Notes under the pieces: generated by a model
What the model saw: only the letters and a program-made list of their open reading frames with translations
Told to the model about the DNA's origin: nothing
Databases searched by the model: none
NCBI GenBank assembly: GCA_934561515.1
Contig: CAKTGM010000008.1
Span: 1-62,353, forward strand
From: an uncultured Oscillospiraceae bacterium
Lineage (GTDB): Bacteria; Bacillota; Clostridia; Oscillospirales; Oscillospiraceae
Direction of reading: 5' to 3'
DNA length: 62,353 bases
Part shown: in pieces, positions 38,641 to 46,440 of the stretch
Layout: every line of letters starts with the position of its first letter
Numbering within the stretch: position 1 is the first letter of the stretch
Made by a program: the position numbers and the translations under genes

Positions 38641-40646
38641 CATTTCCTTTTGGGCTTGGCCCAGCCGGCCTTTCGCTTGAAGGGCTTGGGCTTTTCACCG
38701 GCTTTCGCGCCCTTGCGCGCTTCCGGATGCGCATTGGGCTTTTCTGCCGGTCTGCCGCTTTTTTTCGCTCCTGCGGCGCTCTTTTTCGCTCCTGCGGCGC
38801 TCTTTTTGCCGCCCTGCGGCGCGGGACGGCTGTCGCCGTAGGGCCGCACGAGGCACTTCGGCCCGTAGCCGATGAGATCCTCGCGCCCCGCCTTTTTGAG
38901 CGCCTCGATGACGAGCTTTTTCTTGTCCGGGCGGAACCACTGGAGCAGCGCGCGCTGCAATTCCTTGCCGTGCGGCGTCGTCTCGGCGAAGACGGGCGTC
39001 ATGTCGCGCGGGTCGATGCCGGTATAGTACATACAGGTCGAGAGCGTGCCGGGCGTGGGGTAGAAGTCCTGCACCTGCTCGGGCCTGTGGCCTGTGGAGT
39101 GCAGGAATTCCGCGAGCTGCACCGCGTCCTCGAGCGTGCAGCCGGGATGCGACGACATGAGGTAGGGCACAAGGTACTGCTCGCGGCCGTTTTTCTCGTT
39201 CACGGCGCGGTACTTGTCCCAGAATTTTTCGAACACGTCGAAGTGGGGCTTGCCCATGTAGTCCAGCACGCCCGCCACGCAGTGCTCGGGCGCGACCTTG
39301 AGCTGGCCGGAGATGTGATACTTGACAAGCTCGGACAAAAAGGGGCTGCCCTTGTCCTCAAGGAGATAGTCGTAGCGGATGCCCGAGCGGACGAAGACCT
39401 TCTTTACGCCCGGGATGGCGCGAAGGCGGCGCAGCAGCTCAACATATTCCGAGTGGTCGGGGTCAATGTTCTTGCAGGGATAGGGGGCAAGGCAGTTTTT
39501 GCTGCGGCACATACCGCGCTTTAGCTGTTCCTTGCACGAGGGATGGCGGAAGTTCGCGCTCGGGCCGCCGACATCGTGGACGTAGCCCTTGAACTTCGGG
39601 TCATGGGTAAAGAGCTCGACCTCGCGCACGCAGGATTCGATGGAGCGCGAGGTGATCATGCGCCCCTGATGGAAGGCGAGCGAGCAGAAGTTGCACCCGC
39701 CGAAGCACCCGCGGTTGTGCGCCACGGAAAAGCGCACCTCCTCGATGGCGGCGACGCCGCCGAGGGCATCGTACATCGGGTGCACCTCGCGCATATAGGG
39801 AAGCTCCGCGACCACATCAAGCTCTTCGCGCGAAAGCGGCATCGCGGGCGGGTTGACCACGAGCGTGTCGCGCCCGTGCGCCTGCCACAGCGCCTTGCCG
39901 CGGATGGGGTCGTGCTCCTCGTATTCAAGCTTCGTCGCGCTCGCGTAGGCGTGCTTATCCTGCGCGACCTCTTCATACGACGGGCAGTCGACGTGCTCAT
40001 AGGCGCAGACCTCGGGCGTGCGCGTCACGAACGCCGTGCCGCGAATATCTGTCAAGGCGTTGACCTTTTCACCCTTTGCGAGTCGGCGCGCGATCTCGCG
40101 CGTGGCGTATTCGCCCATGCCGTAGACAAGGAGGTCAGCCTGCGCGTCGAAGATGAGCGCGCGGCGCACCTTGTCGTCCCAGTAGTCGTAGTGGGCAAAG
40201 CGGCGCAGGCTCGCCTCCAGTCCGCCGACGATGATGGGGATATCGCCCCATGCCTCGCGGCAGCGGTTTGCATATACGATGGTCGGGCGGTCGGGACGCA
40301 GACCCATTTTTCCGCCGGGGGAGTAAAGGTCGGTCGTGCGGCGCTTTTTCGCCGCCGTGTAGTGCGCCACCATCGAGTCGATGTTGCCGCCGCCGATCAT
40401 CACGCCGTAGCGCGGGCGGCCCATCGCGCGGAAGGCGTCCGCGCTGTGCCAGTCGGGCTGGGCGAGCACCGCCACGCGGCAGCCCTCGGCCTCCAGCACG
40501 CGCGCAATGATCGACGTGCCGAAGCTCGGGTGGTCAACATAGGCGTCCGCCGTGACAACGAGAAAGTCATAGTAGTACCAGCCGCGCTCGACCATCTCGT
40601 CCTTGGAGACGGGCAGAAAGGCCTTTTCGATCTTCTTTTTCTTCAT
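38640..40646 (-). CDS. YgiQ-family radical SAM protein
   Basis: The 668-residue protein has the N-terminal cobalamin-binding-like domain of the YgiQ family (LVVTADAYVDHPSFG) and the radical SAM cluster motif CFGGCNFC near residue 320. Later come CRSKNCLAPYPC cysteines and CTLEDAV...FYPTPGT. The reaction of YgiQ is unknown. The C-terminal 70 residues are a Lys/Ala/Pro-rich tail containing a seven-residue unit repeated twice (GAKKSAA), encoded by a 21-bp tandem repeat. Such a basic tail could bind RNA. It overlaps the end of the upstream phosphatase-acetyltransferase gene by ATGA. Confidence 0.93.
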   Translation of the reverse strand: MKKKKIEKAFLPVSKDEMVERGWYYYDFLVVTADAYVDHPSFGTSIIARVLEAEGCRVAVLAQPDWHSADAFRAMGRPRYGVMIGGGNIDSMVAHYTAAKKRRTTDLYSPGGKMGLRPDRPTIVYANRCREAWGDIPIIVGGLEASLRRFAHYDYWDDKVRRALIFDAQADLLVYGMGEYATREIARRLAKGEKVNALTDIRGTAFVTRTPEVCAYEHVDCPSYEEVAQDKHAYASATKLEYEEHDPIRGKALWQAHGRDTLVVNPPAMPLSREELDVVAELPYMREVHPMYDALGGVAAIEEVRFSVAHNRGCFGGCNFCSLAFHQGRMITSRSIESCVREVELFTHDPKFKGYVHDVGGPSANFRHPSCKEQLKRGMCRSKNCLAPYPCKNIDPDHSEYVELLRRLRAIPGVKKVFVRSGIRYDYLLEDKGSPFLSELVKYHISGQLKVAPEHCVAGVLDYMGKPHFDVFEKFWDKYRAVNEKNGREQYLVPYLMSSHPGCTLEDAVQLAEFLHSTGHRPEQVQDFYPTPGTLSTCMYYTGIDPRDMTPVFAETTPHGKELQRALLQWFRPDKKKLVIEALKKAGREDLIGYGPKCLVRPYGDSRPAPQGGKKSAAGAKKSAAGAKKSGRPAEKPNAHPEARKGAKAGEKPKPFKRKAGWAKPKRK
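38761..38802 (-). repeat. 21-bp tandem repeat in the 3' end of the YgiQ gene
   Basis: Two exact 21-bp copies (38761-38781, 38782-38802) and a partial third encode the repeated basic tail. The reading frame is kept, so copy number could change without breaking the gene. Confidence 0.85.
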
Positions 40647-41686
40647 TTTCCGATCACTTCCTGCAATCTTTCGTAGCAGGATTCCTCATCGTATTCAAAA
40701 TTCTTCTCAAATGTGACGCTTTCCGCGTCCTCCTGAACGGGATGGAAGCCCCACTTTTCCGCGCAGTGCAGGCCGATCGTGTTGCTTTTCGGGATGCGCC
40801 CGGTGGAGAGGACGGAGCAGCCGTGCGCGCGGGCGTAGGACAGGGCCTGACCGACGAGCTTTTCGCCGAGGTCGTGCTGCTGCGCGTCATTTTCAAGCCA
40901 GAATTCGTTGATCGTGCCAACGCCGCCGCGGCAGCTGTCCACGCTGACCGCGCCGATGACCTCCTCGCCGTGCATCACGTCGAAATGCCCCGTCTCGCCC
41001 GAGGCACGGTAGTAGATGCCGCCCTCGAAGCCCTTCGGGTCGTTGACCCAGGGCTGCTTGCGCACGGTGGCGATCTCGTCGCCGAGGTGGGAGGCATCGT
41101 CGCGGAAGACGACGTTGAATGTGCCGTTTTCATATTCGAGCTTTGCAACGGCGGTGTTTTCCGCGTGGCCGGTCTTGTCGATCTCGTGCAGCGTCATGCC
41201 CTGAAGCGTGCCGACGATGATGCGCATGGCCATGCCGTGGGAAAAGACGGCGACCGTGCCGTCCGGGTGCGCCTCGGCGATGTCCGTGAGCGCCTTGCGC
41301 ATCCGCTCGCGCACCTCGGCAAAGCTCTCGCAGCCGTCAACGTGCCAGTGCTGGGAGTCGCTGCTGAAATTGGCGAGCTGCTCGGGGTCGATGCGCTCGA
41401 GCTCCGCCCACGGGGTATCCTCCCAGTAGCCCACGTCGATCTCGCGCAGCGCGCGGACGGTGTGCAGCGGCAGGCCGTGCGTTTTGTAGATGGAAAGCGC
41501 CGTGATCATCGTGCGGAAGCGGTCGCTTGAATAGACGGCGTCGAATTTTGTGTCGGCAAAGCGCCTGGTGAGCGCGGCGATCTGGCGGTAGCCGCGGTCG
41601 GTGATGGTGCTGTTGTACCAGCCGTGCGCGCGGCGATAGCGGTTGCCCTCGGCCTCGGCATGGCGGATGAGATAGATCGTGGTCAT
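40643..41686 (-). CDS. Histidine phosphatase-GNAT acetyltransferase fusion
   Basis: The 347-residue protein joins two enzymes. Residues 1-200 are a histidine phosphatase (phosphoglycerate mutase-like) with LIRHAEAEGN and the second histidine in VFSHGMAMR. Residues about 205-347 are an acetyltransferase of the GNAT type with INEFWLENDAQQHDLGEKLV, which resembles the acetyl-CoA-binding motif A region, and IGLHCAEKWGF. The substrates are unknown. It overlaps the downstream YgiQ gene by four bases, so the two are translationally coupled, which may hint at a shared role in modifying RNA or a metabolite. Confidence 0.88.
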   Translation of the reverse strand: MTTIYLIRHAEAEGNRYRRAHGWYNSTITDRGYRQIAALTRRFADTKFDAVYSSDRFRTMITALSIYKTHGLPLHTVRALREIDVGYWEDTPWAELERIDPEQLANFSSDSQHWHVDGCESFAEVRERMRKALTDIAEAHPDGTVAVFSHGMAMRIIVGTLQGMTLHEIDKTGHAENTAVAKLEYENGTFNVVFRDDASHLGDEIATVRKQPWVNDPKGFEGGIYYRASGETGHFDVMHGEEVIGAVSVDSCRGGVGTINEFWLENDAQQHDLGEKLVGQALSYARAHGCSVLSTGRIPKSNTIGLHCAEKWGFHPVQEDAESVTFEKNFEYDEESCYERLQEVIGK

Positions 41687-41849
41687 GTGGTTCTCCTTCG
41701 TCTATAATCGTTCAGCATCATTATAGGACGAAAGGCAGCGTTCAGCAAGGGCGATTTGCTGTAAAAAAACCGGCGCGGCAAAATTTGCCGCGTATCGCTT
41801 TTCTCCGCGCGGACAGAATAAGCACGTGAGCAAAGGGAGGGAGATCGAA

Positions 41850-42026
41850 ATGTGTGAGAGCGCATTCTGGCGCGGAATGGCAGCCGGCGTGGTCGCCGGC
41901 GCGATCGCCGGCATGATGGCCGCGGAAAAGCGCAAAGCCATGAAGACCTGCGTGGGAAGGACCATGCAGCAGATGGGTACCGCCGTGGACGGCGCGCTGA
42001 GCGACCTGATGCACACGGTGCGATGA
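41850..42026 (+). CDS. Small Gly/Ala-rich protein with one membrane-like helix
   Basis: The 58-residue product has a helix FWRGMAAGVVAGAIAGMMAAE followed by a basic stretch (KRKAMKTCVGR) and a short helix. AAAGGGAGGG supports the ATG at 41850. It resembles the small YtxH-like proteins with one glycine-zipper helix. It stands alone between divergent and convergent neighbours and is followed by a hairpin. Confidence 0.65.
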   Translation: MCESAFWRGMAAGVVAGAIAGMMAAEKRKAMKTCVGRTMQQMGTAVDGALSDLMHTVR

Positions 42027-42034
42027 GCGCAAAT

Positions 42035-42068
42035 GGGAAGGGCGGGAGCTGATGCTCCCGCCCTTCCC
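42035..42068. terminator. Hairpin between the small protein and oleate hydratase genes
   Basis: GGGAAGGGCGGGAGC (42035-42049) and its exact complement (42054-42068) form a 15-bp stem with no T-run. Confidence 0.7.
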
Positions 42069-42100
42069 TGCGGTATCAACTTTTTGCGAGCTGCGATGGC

Positions 42101-43879
42101 TCAGATGACGTTGTAAGCCTTGAGGAGCTTTTCAACGTCCGTATCTTTGATCTTGCCGAGCACCTTCTTGAGCGCCATGCGCTCGCCGAAGCCCAGGTCC
42201 ATGTCGGTAGCCTTCTTGCCGTCGCGCAGCTTGACGGTCGCGTTCAGAAGGTCGCGCACATCGTAGACGCTGCCCCAGACCTCGGGCACGCCGCGGTCAA
42301 CGTTCAGCAGCGTGTAGACGGACTCCATGCCCGTGCGCATGGAATACTCGGTGGTGAAGATGGTGTCGCGCGGGGTCTCGGCGAACTGGCCGAGGAAGGC
42401 GAAGTTCACGCTGCCGTCGGGCACGACCTTGGGGCGGTCACCGTAGGCGCGCGGCATGAAGAACGCGTCGATATACGGCATCATGACGGGCACGGTGTTG
42501 GCGCTGTTCGCCGCGAGGTCTTCAATCTGATCCTCGGGCACGCCGATGTGGTAGAGCCACTCCATGCAGATCTCCTTGCCGGTGCACTCGCGCATGGGCT
42601 TTTTGATATAATCGCCCGGCTTGTCGGTGAAGAGGGAGTAGACCCAGACAAGGCAGTGATCCTTGGGCTGGTCGCGGAACTGCGGCTGGCGGTTGATCGT
42701 CCAGCTCATGAGCCACGAGGAATCCTTCACGGTCACGATGCCGCCGGTGACGACATGGCCGGTGAAGGGATCGCGCTTGCAGATGTTCTTGATATAGGGG
42801 ATGATCTTCTGGTCGAGCGTCTCAACGGTCGCGCTCATCCAGTTGGTCTGCTCGGGGTCGTGGCAGAACTTGTCGGGATGGCCGAAGGACGGGTCCTGCG
42901 CGGCAATCTTGCGCCACATATCCCAGCCGCCGCCCTCTTTAAGCTCGGTGTTGTAAGCGGCGGGCTCGTTCTGGCTGCCCATGGAGGAATTCTCAACGCA
43001 GCCGCCGTTGGTGATGAAGACGAGGTCGTTCTCGGTGAGGTCGATGGCCTCCTTCTTGCCCTCGCGGATCACGTCGATGCGCTTGGCGAGCTTGTGGGCG
43101 GGGTCGGAGCAGTCGAATTCAACGTTTGCGACCTGCACGCCATAGTGGAACTGAACGTTGTGGCTCTCGAGGTACTTGACCATCGGGAGGATCATGGACT
43201 CATACTGGTTGTACTTCGTAAAGCGAAGCGCTGTGAAGTCGGGCAGTCCCCCGATGTGGTGGATATAGCGCTGGATATAGAGCTTCATCTCGAGCGCGCT
43301 GTGCCAGTTTTCAAAGGCGAACATCGTGCGCCAGTAGAGCCAGAAGTTCGAGTTCAGGACTTCCTCATCGAAAAAGTCGGTGATCTTCTTGTCCTGGAGC
43401 TGCTCGTTGGGGGTGAAGAAGAGCTTCATGATCTCCATCGCGCCCTTGTCGGAGATGGCAAACTTGCCGTCGGTGTGGGCGTCCTGACCGCGCTTTTCGG
43501 TGGCGCGGCAGAGGGAGTAGTTGGGGTCTTCCTTGTTGAGCCAGTAGTACTCGTCGAGCACGCTCACGCCCTCGGTCTCGATGGAGGGGATGGAGCGGAA
43601 GAGATCCCACATGACCTCAAAGTGGTTGTCCATCTCGCGGCCGCCGCGCATCACATAGCCGAGGTTTTCGAACTTGTAGCCGTCGCACGCGCCGCCGGGC
43701 AGCTCGCCCTTTTCGAGAACGTGGATGTGCTCGCCCTTCATCTGGCCGTCGCGCACGAGGTAGCAGGCGGCGCTCAGGGCCGCAAGGCCGCTGCCGACGA
43801 TGTAGGCAGACTTGTTGTCAACGCCCTCGGGCTTCTTGGGGCGGGCAAAGGCTTCATAGTTACCGCTGGAATAATACAT
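42101..43879 (-). CDS. Oleate hydratase (myosin-cross-reactive antigen family)
   Basis: The 592-residue FAD enzyme adds water to the cis-9 double bond of oleate and related fatty acids, giving 10-hydroxy acids, a detoxification reaction in gut Firmicutes. The FAD motif AYIVGSGLAALSAACYL (GxGxxA) is near residue 28, followed by ELPGGACDGY and the GGREMDNHFE segment. Length and C-terminal region fit the family. AAAGGAGA stands before the ATG at 43879. A TetR gene lies upstream on the same strand and could control it in response to fatty acids. Confidence 0.95.
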   Translation of the reverse strand: MYYSSGNYEAFARPKKPEGVDNKSAYIVGSGLAALSAACYLVRDGQMKGEHIHVLEKGELPGGACDGYKFENLGYVMRGGREMDNHFEVMWDLFRSIPSIETEGVSVLDEYYWLNKEDPNYSLCRATEKRGQDAHTDGKFAISDKGAMEIMKLFFTPNEQLQDKKITDFFDEEVLNSNFWLYWRTMFAFENWHSALEMKLYIQRYIHHIGGLPDFTALRFTKYNQYESMILPMVKYLESHNVQFHYGVQVANVEFDCSDPAHKLAKRIDVIREGKKEAIDLTENDLVFITNGGCVENSSMGSQNEPAAYNTELKEGGGWDMWRKIAAQDPSFGHPDKFCHDPEQTNWMSATVETLDQKIIPYIKNICKRDPFTGHVVTGGIVTVKDSSWLMSWTINRQPQFRDQPKDHCLVWVYSLFTDKPGDYIKKPMRECTGKEICMEWLYHIGVPEDQIEDLAANSANTVPVMMPYIDAFFMPRAYGDRPKVVPDGSVNFAFLGQFAETPRDTIFTTEYSMRTGMESVYTLLNVDRGVPEVWGSVYDVRDLLNATVKLRDGKKATDMDLGFGERMALKKVLGKIKDTDVEKLLKAYNVI

Positions 43880-44014
43880 ATCAATTTCTCCTTTCAACTG
43901 TTTGCAGGGCCGCCGGCTCACGAAACACAAATAAACCTTGGGAGCCAACGGTATGTTTTCCTTTCGATGGTGAAAGCATACCGCGCTTTTTAGAAAAGAA
44001 CAATCAGCAGAAAG

Positions 44015-44045
44015 CGGGCGGTGATAAGAAACTTATCACCGCCCG
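44015..44045 (-). terminator. Terminator of the TetR gene
   Basis: CGGGCGGTGATAAG (44015-44028) and its complement (44032-44045) form a 14-bp stem. On the minus strand it is followed by CTTTCTGC. Confidence 0.75.
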
Positions 44046-44101
44046 AAAAGCTGTAAAGAATTTTATCAATTCCGCGAGTTTGATGAAAACGGCGAAAGAG
44101 G

Positions 44102-44665
44102 TCACATCTTGTCGATGCGCAGGCGCTCGAGCGCGGCGCGCACGCTGCCGTGGATGACAAGCTCGAGCCGGTCGACGATGGCCTGCGGGTCGCCCTTCAT
44201 GTCGCCCTTGATCCAGTCGAGCATCAAGCCGACAAAGGCATACTTGTAGACCGTTGCGATGAAGGCCTTGTCCTCCTCGCGCACGCTCATGCCGCGCGCC
44301 TGCTCCTCCACCACGCCTTCGAGCAGGTCGTAGGTGACTTTATAGAGATAGTTTTCCACCTGCTCGCGGCTGACGGAGTGGTAGACGTTCATGATGAAGG
44401 GCTTGTTGTCCTGCACGGCCTTGAAAAGCTGCAAAAAGCCCTGCTGCCACGTCTCATAGGTCTTGCTGCCCGCGAGCGCGCGGCTCGCGTCCTCCTGACA
44501 CGACCACTCAACAAGGTCGTAAATGTCCTTGAAATGATAATAGAACGTCATGCGGTTGATGCCGCAGTCCTCGGTGATATCGCTGATGGTGATCTTGCTC
44601 AGGGGCTTTTGCAGCAGCAGATTCTTGAGCGAGGCCTCGAGCGCGCGCTTGGTCACCTGTGACAT
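44102..44665 (-). CDS. TetR/AcrR-family regulator
   Basis: The 187-residue protein has the TetR helix-turn-helix (ITISDITEDCGINRMTFYYHF, about residues 24-44) and a C-terminal domain like the TetR_C_8/DhaS group. The ATG at 44665 is preceded by AAAGGAG at ten bases. It sits upstream of the oleate hydratase gene but is separated from it by a strong hairpin, so it probably acts on that gene from its own transcript. That target assignment is inference. Confidence 0.85.
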   Translation of the reverse strand: MSQVTKRALEASLKNLLLQKPLSKITISDITEDCGINRMTFYYHFKDIYDLVEWSCQEDASRALAGSKTYETWQQGFLQLFKAVQDNKPFIMNVYHSVSREQVENYLYKVTYDLLEGVVEEQARGMSVREEDKAFIATVYKYAFVGLMLDWIKGDMKGDPQAIVDRLELVIHGSVRAALERLRIDKM

Positions 44666-44856
44666 GGGGAACCGTCTCCTTTCCGTGGTGTGATCGTTTT
44701 CGTCTTTATCATAGCATATCCTTGTGTGGGAAGAGAGAATTTTTTGTAAATTCCGCACCTTTCTTCGTCCTGCGGCGGCGCGGGGCGGTTGACTTTGCGC
44801 GGCGGGGCGGGTAGGATAGGGGCATTACAACCAAGAGACAAAAGGAGAGCAATATC

Positions 44857-45243
44857 ATGACGATCGAAGAACGCGCGGCGCGGGCCGTGGAGATCAAGGC
44901 GAGCTGCAACTGCGCGCAGGCGGTGGCGCTGGCCTTTGCCGATAAGCTTCCGCTTCCGGAGGAAACGCTCAAAAAGCTCACCGCGGGCTGCGGCGGCGGT
45001 ATGGGCTGCATGGAGGCGACCTGCGGCGCGCTGGTCGGCGCGGTGCTGGTCGAGGGCCTGCTGACGGACGGTCAGGCCACGGGCCGCTATGCCAAGGCCA
45101 CGCTCACGCGCTTTCGGGAGCGCTGCGGCGCGACCGTCTGCAAGGACTTGAAGGGCGTTGAGACCGGCAAAGTCCTCTGCCCCTGCAACGAATGCGTGCG
45201 CAGTGCCGTCCTCGCCGCAGGCGAAGCGCTGGGAGAGAACTGA
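44857..45243 (+). CDS. C_GCAxxG_C_C family protein
   Basis: The 128-residue protein shows the cysteine pattern that names the family: SCNCAQAV, AGCGGGMGCMEATCGALVGA and the C-terminal VLCPCNEC. These proteins are often encoded near redox genes in anaerobes and may be redox-active or bind a cluster or metal. AAAGGAG precedes the ATG. It is monocistronic, with a strong terminator. Confidence 0.92.
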   Translation: MTIEERAARAVEIKASCNCAQAVALAFADKLPLPEETLKKLTAGCGGGMGCMEATCGALVGAVLVEGLLTDGQATGRYAKATLTRFRERCGATVCKDLKGVETGKVLCPCNECVRSAVLAAGEALGEN

Positions 45244-45257
45244 ATCAAAGAAGAAAC

Positions 45258-45293
45258 GAAAGCCCTGCCGCTGATCAAAGCGGCAGGGCTTTC
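45258..45293 (+). terminator. Terminator after the C_GCAxxG_C_C gene
   Basis: A 15-bp stem, GAAAGCCCTGCCGCT (45258-45272) with its complement (45279-45293). Confidence 0.8.
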
Positions 45294-45502
45294 GCCTTGA
45301 TATGATGAAAATGTTCGGGCAAACGGGGGGAGAATCGCCTCTGCACGGCGAACGGTTCTAATGGATTTTTTGAATATAACGGATATTGATTCACAAGGGA
45401 CGCACTTCACTGTAATCGAGCATCGGTGCAGTGGAAAAAGCAAATTCCATTAAAGCGTGGTTAAAGTATATAAAGAAATTTGAAATTCACTATTAACTTT
45501 TG

Positions 45503-45527
45503 GCTATAAAGCGCTTAGTATTATAGC
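45503..45527. promoter_or_regulatory. Palindromic operator candidate upstream of proC
   Basis: GCTATAA (45503-45509) and TTATAGC (45521-45527) with 11 bases between. A further TTATAGC (45542-45548) follows. It lies 60-80 bp before proC. Confidence 0.45.
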
Positions 45528-45584
45528 AACGCTAAAATAAGTTATAGCACAACTTAAATTTTGAGAATTTGGAGGAGAACAGCA

Positions 45585-46421
45585 ATGGGCAATTTTCAGG
45601 GCAGGAAGACTGTATTTATCGGCGGAGGACGAATGGGCGAGGCAATTTTTAGCGGCCTGCTCAGCAGCGGCTCGATCAAGCCCGAGAACCTCACGGTGAT
45701 GGATGTATTTGAACCCAGACTCAAGCAGCTGGAGGAAACCTATCACATGCGTGCGATGGTCAGCACCGAGGAAAACCTCAGAAGCGTTCTTTCCGAGGTG
45801 GAGGTCGTGGTGTTCTCCGTTACGCCGCAGATGGCGGACCGCGTGCTCTCGCAGGTGGCTCCCATGCTGGAAAAGGGCAAGCACACGGTCATTTCCATTA
45901 TGGGCGGTGTGGAGCTCAAGTTTTTGGAGAAGTACATTCCCGATGTTGCTGTGGTGCGCGTTATGCCCAACACGCCTGCACTGGTCCATGAAGGTGCGGC
46001 GGGTATCGCGCTTGGCACCAACGCCAGCGAAGAGGACGGCGGTATCGCGCTGGATATCTTTAACTCTGTGGGCATTGCCTATCTGCTGCCGGAGTCTCTC
46101 ATTGACCCGCTGACGAGCGTCAGCGGCTGTGGCCCGGCTTATGCCTACCTCTTCATCGAGGCTCTGGCAGACGGCGGCGTTGAAATGGGACTGAGCCGCG
46201 ACATGGCGCTGAAGCTGGCAGCCCAGACGCTGGTGGGCTCGGGCAGGATGGTGCTGGAAACGGGCAGCCATCCCGGCGTTCTGAAGGACAACGTCTGCTC
46301 CCCCGGCGGAGCGACCATCGCCGGTGTCCGGACGTTGGAGGAGAAGGGACTGCGCGGCGCTGTGATCGACGCAGTCATCGCCGGTGTGACGAGAATGAAG
46401 GAAGTGGCCGAAAACGCCTGA
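45585..46421 (+). CDS. proC: Pyrroline-5-carboxylate reductase
   Basis: The 278-residue protein has the NAD(P) motif FIGGGRMGEAIFSGLL, the VMPNTPA segment, and the C-terminal SGCGPAYAYLFIEALADGGVEMGL and CSPGGATIAG motifs that mark ProC. It interconverts pyrroline-5-carboxylate and proline. GGAGGAG supports the ATG at 45585. It is the first gene of a rightward peptide-handling cluster, so it may serve proline metabolism from peptides rather than plain biosynthesis; this is inference. Confidence 0.94.
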   Translation: MGNFQGRKTVFIGGGRMGEAIFSGLLSSGSIKPENLTVMDVFEPRLKQLEETYHMRAMVSTEENLRSVLSEVEVVVFSVTPQMADRVLSQVAPMLEKGKHTVISIMGGVELKFLEKYIPDVAVVRVMPNTPALVHEGAAGIALGTNASEEDGGIALDIFNSVGIAYLLPESLIDPLTSVSGCGPAYAYLFIEALADGGVEMGLSRDMALKLAAQTLVGSGRMVLETGSHPGVLKDNVCSPGGATIAGVRTLEEKGLRGAVIDAVIAGVTRMKEVAENA

Positions 46422-46440
46422 AAGGAAGGGGCGCAGGAAA

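Larger units (their letters stand above)
45244..45584 (+). other. AT-rich intergenic region before the proC-peptide cluster
   Basis: After a terminator (45258-45293) there is about 290 bp without a gene. It is much AT-richer than its surroundings and holds several -10-like hexamers and a perfect palindrome, GCTATAA-N11-TTATAGC (45503-45527), with a third TTATAGC at 45542. This is the likely promoter and operator region of the cluster. Confidence 0.6.

Noticed and set aside
44102..45243. tRNA or small RNA genes in the gaps around 44-45 kb and elsewhere
   Set aside because: No cloverleaf with a TTCGA-type T-loop or CCA end was found. The hairpins there are plain terminators.
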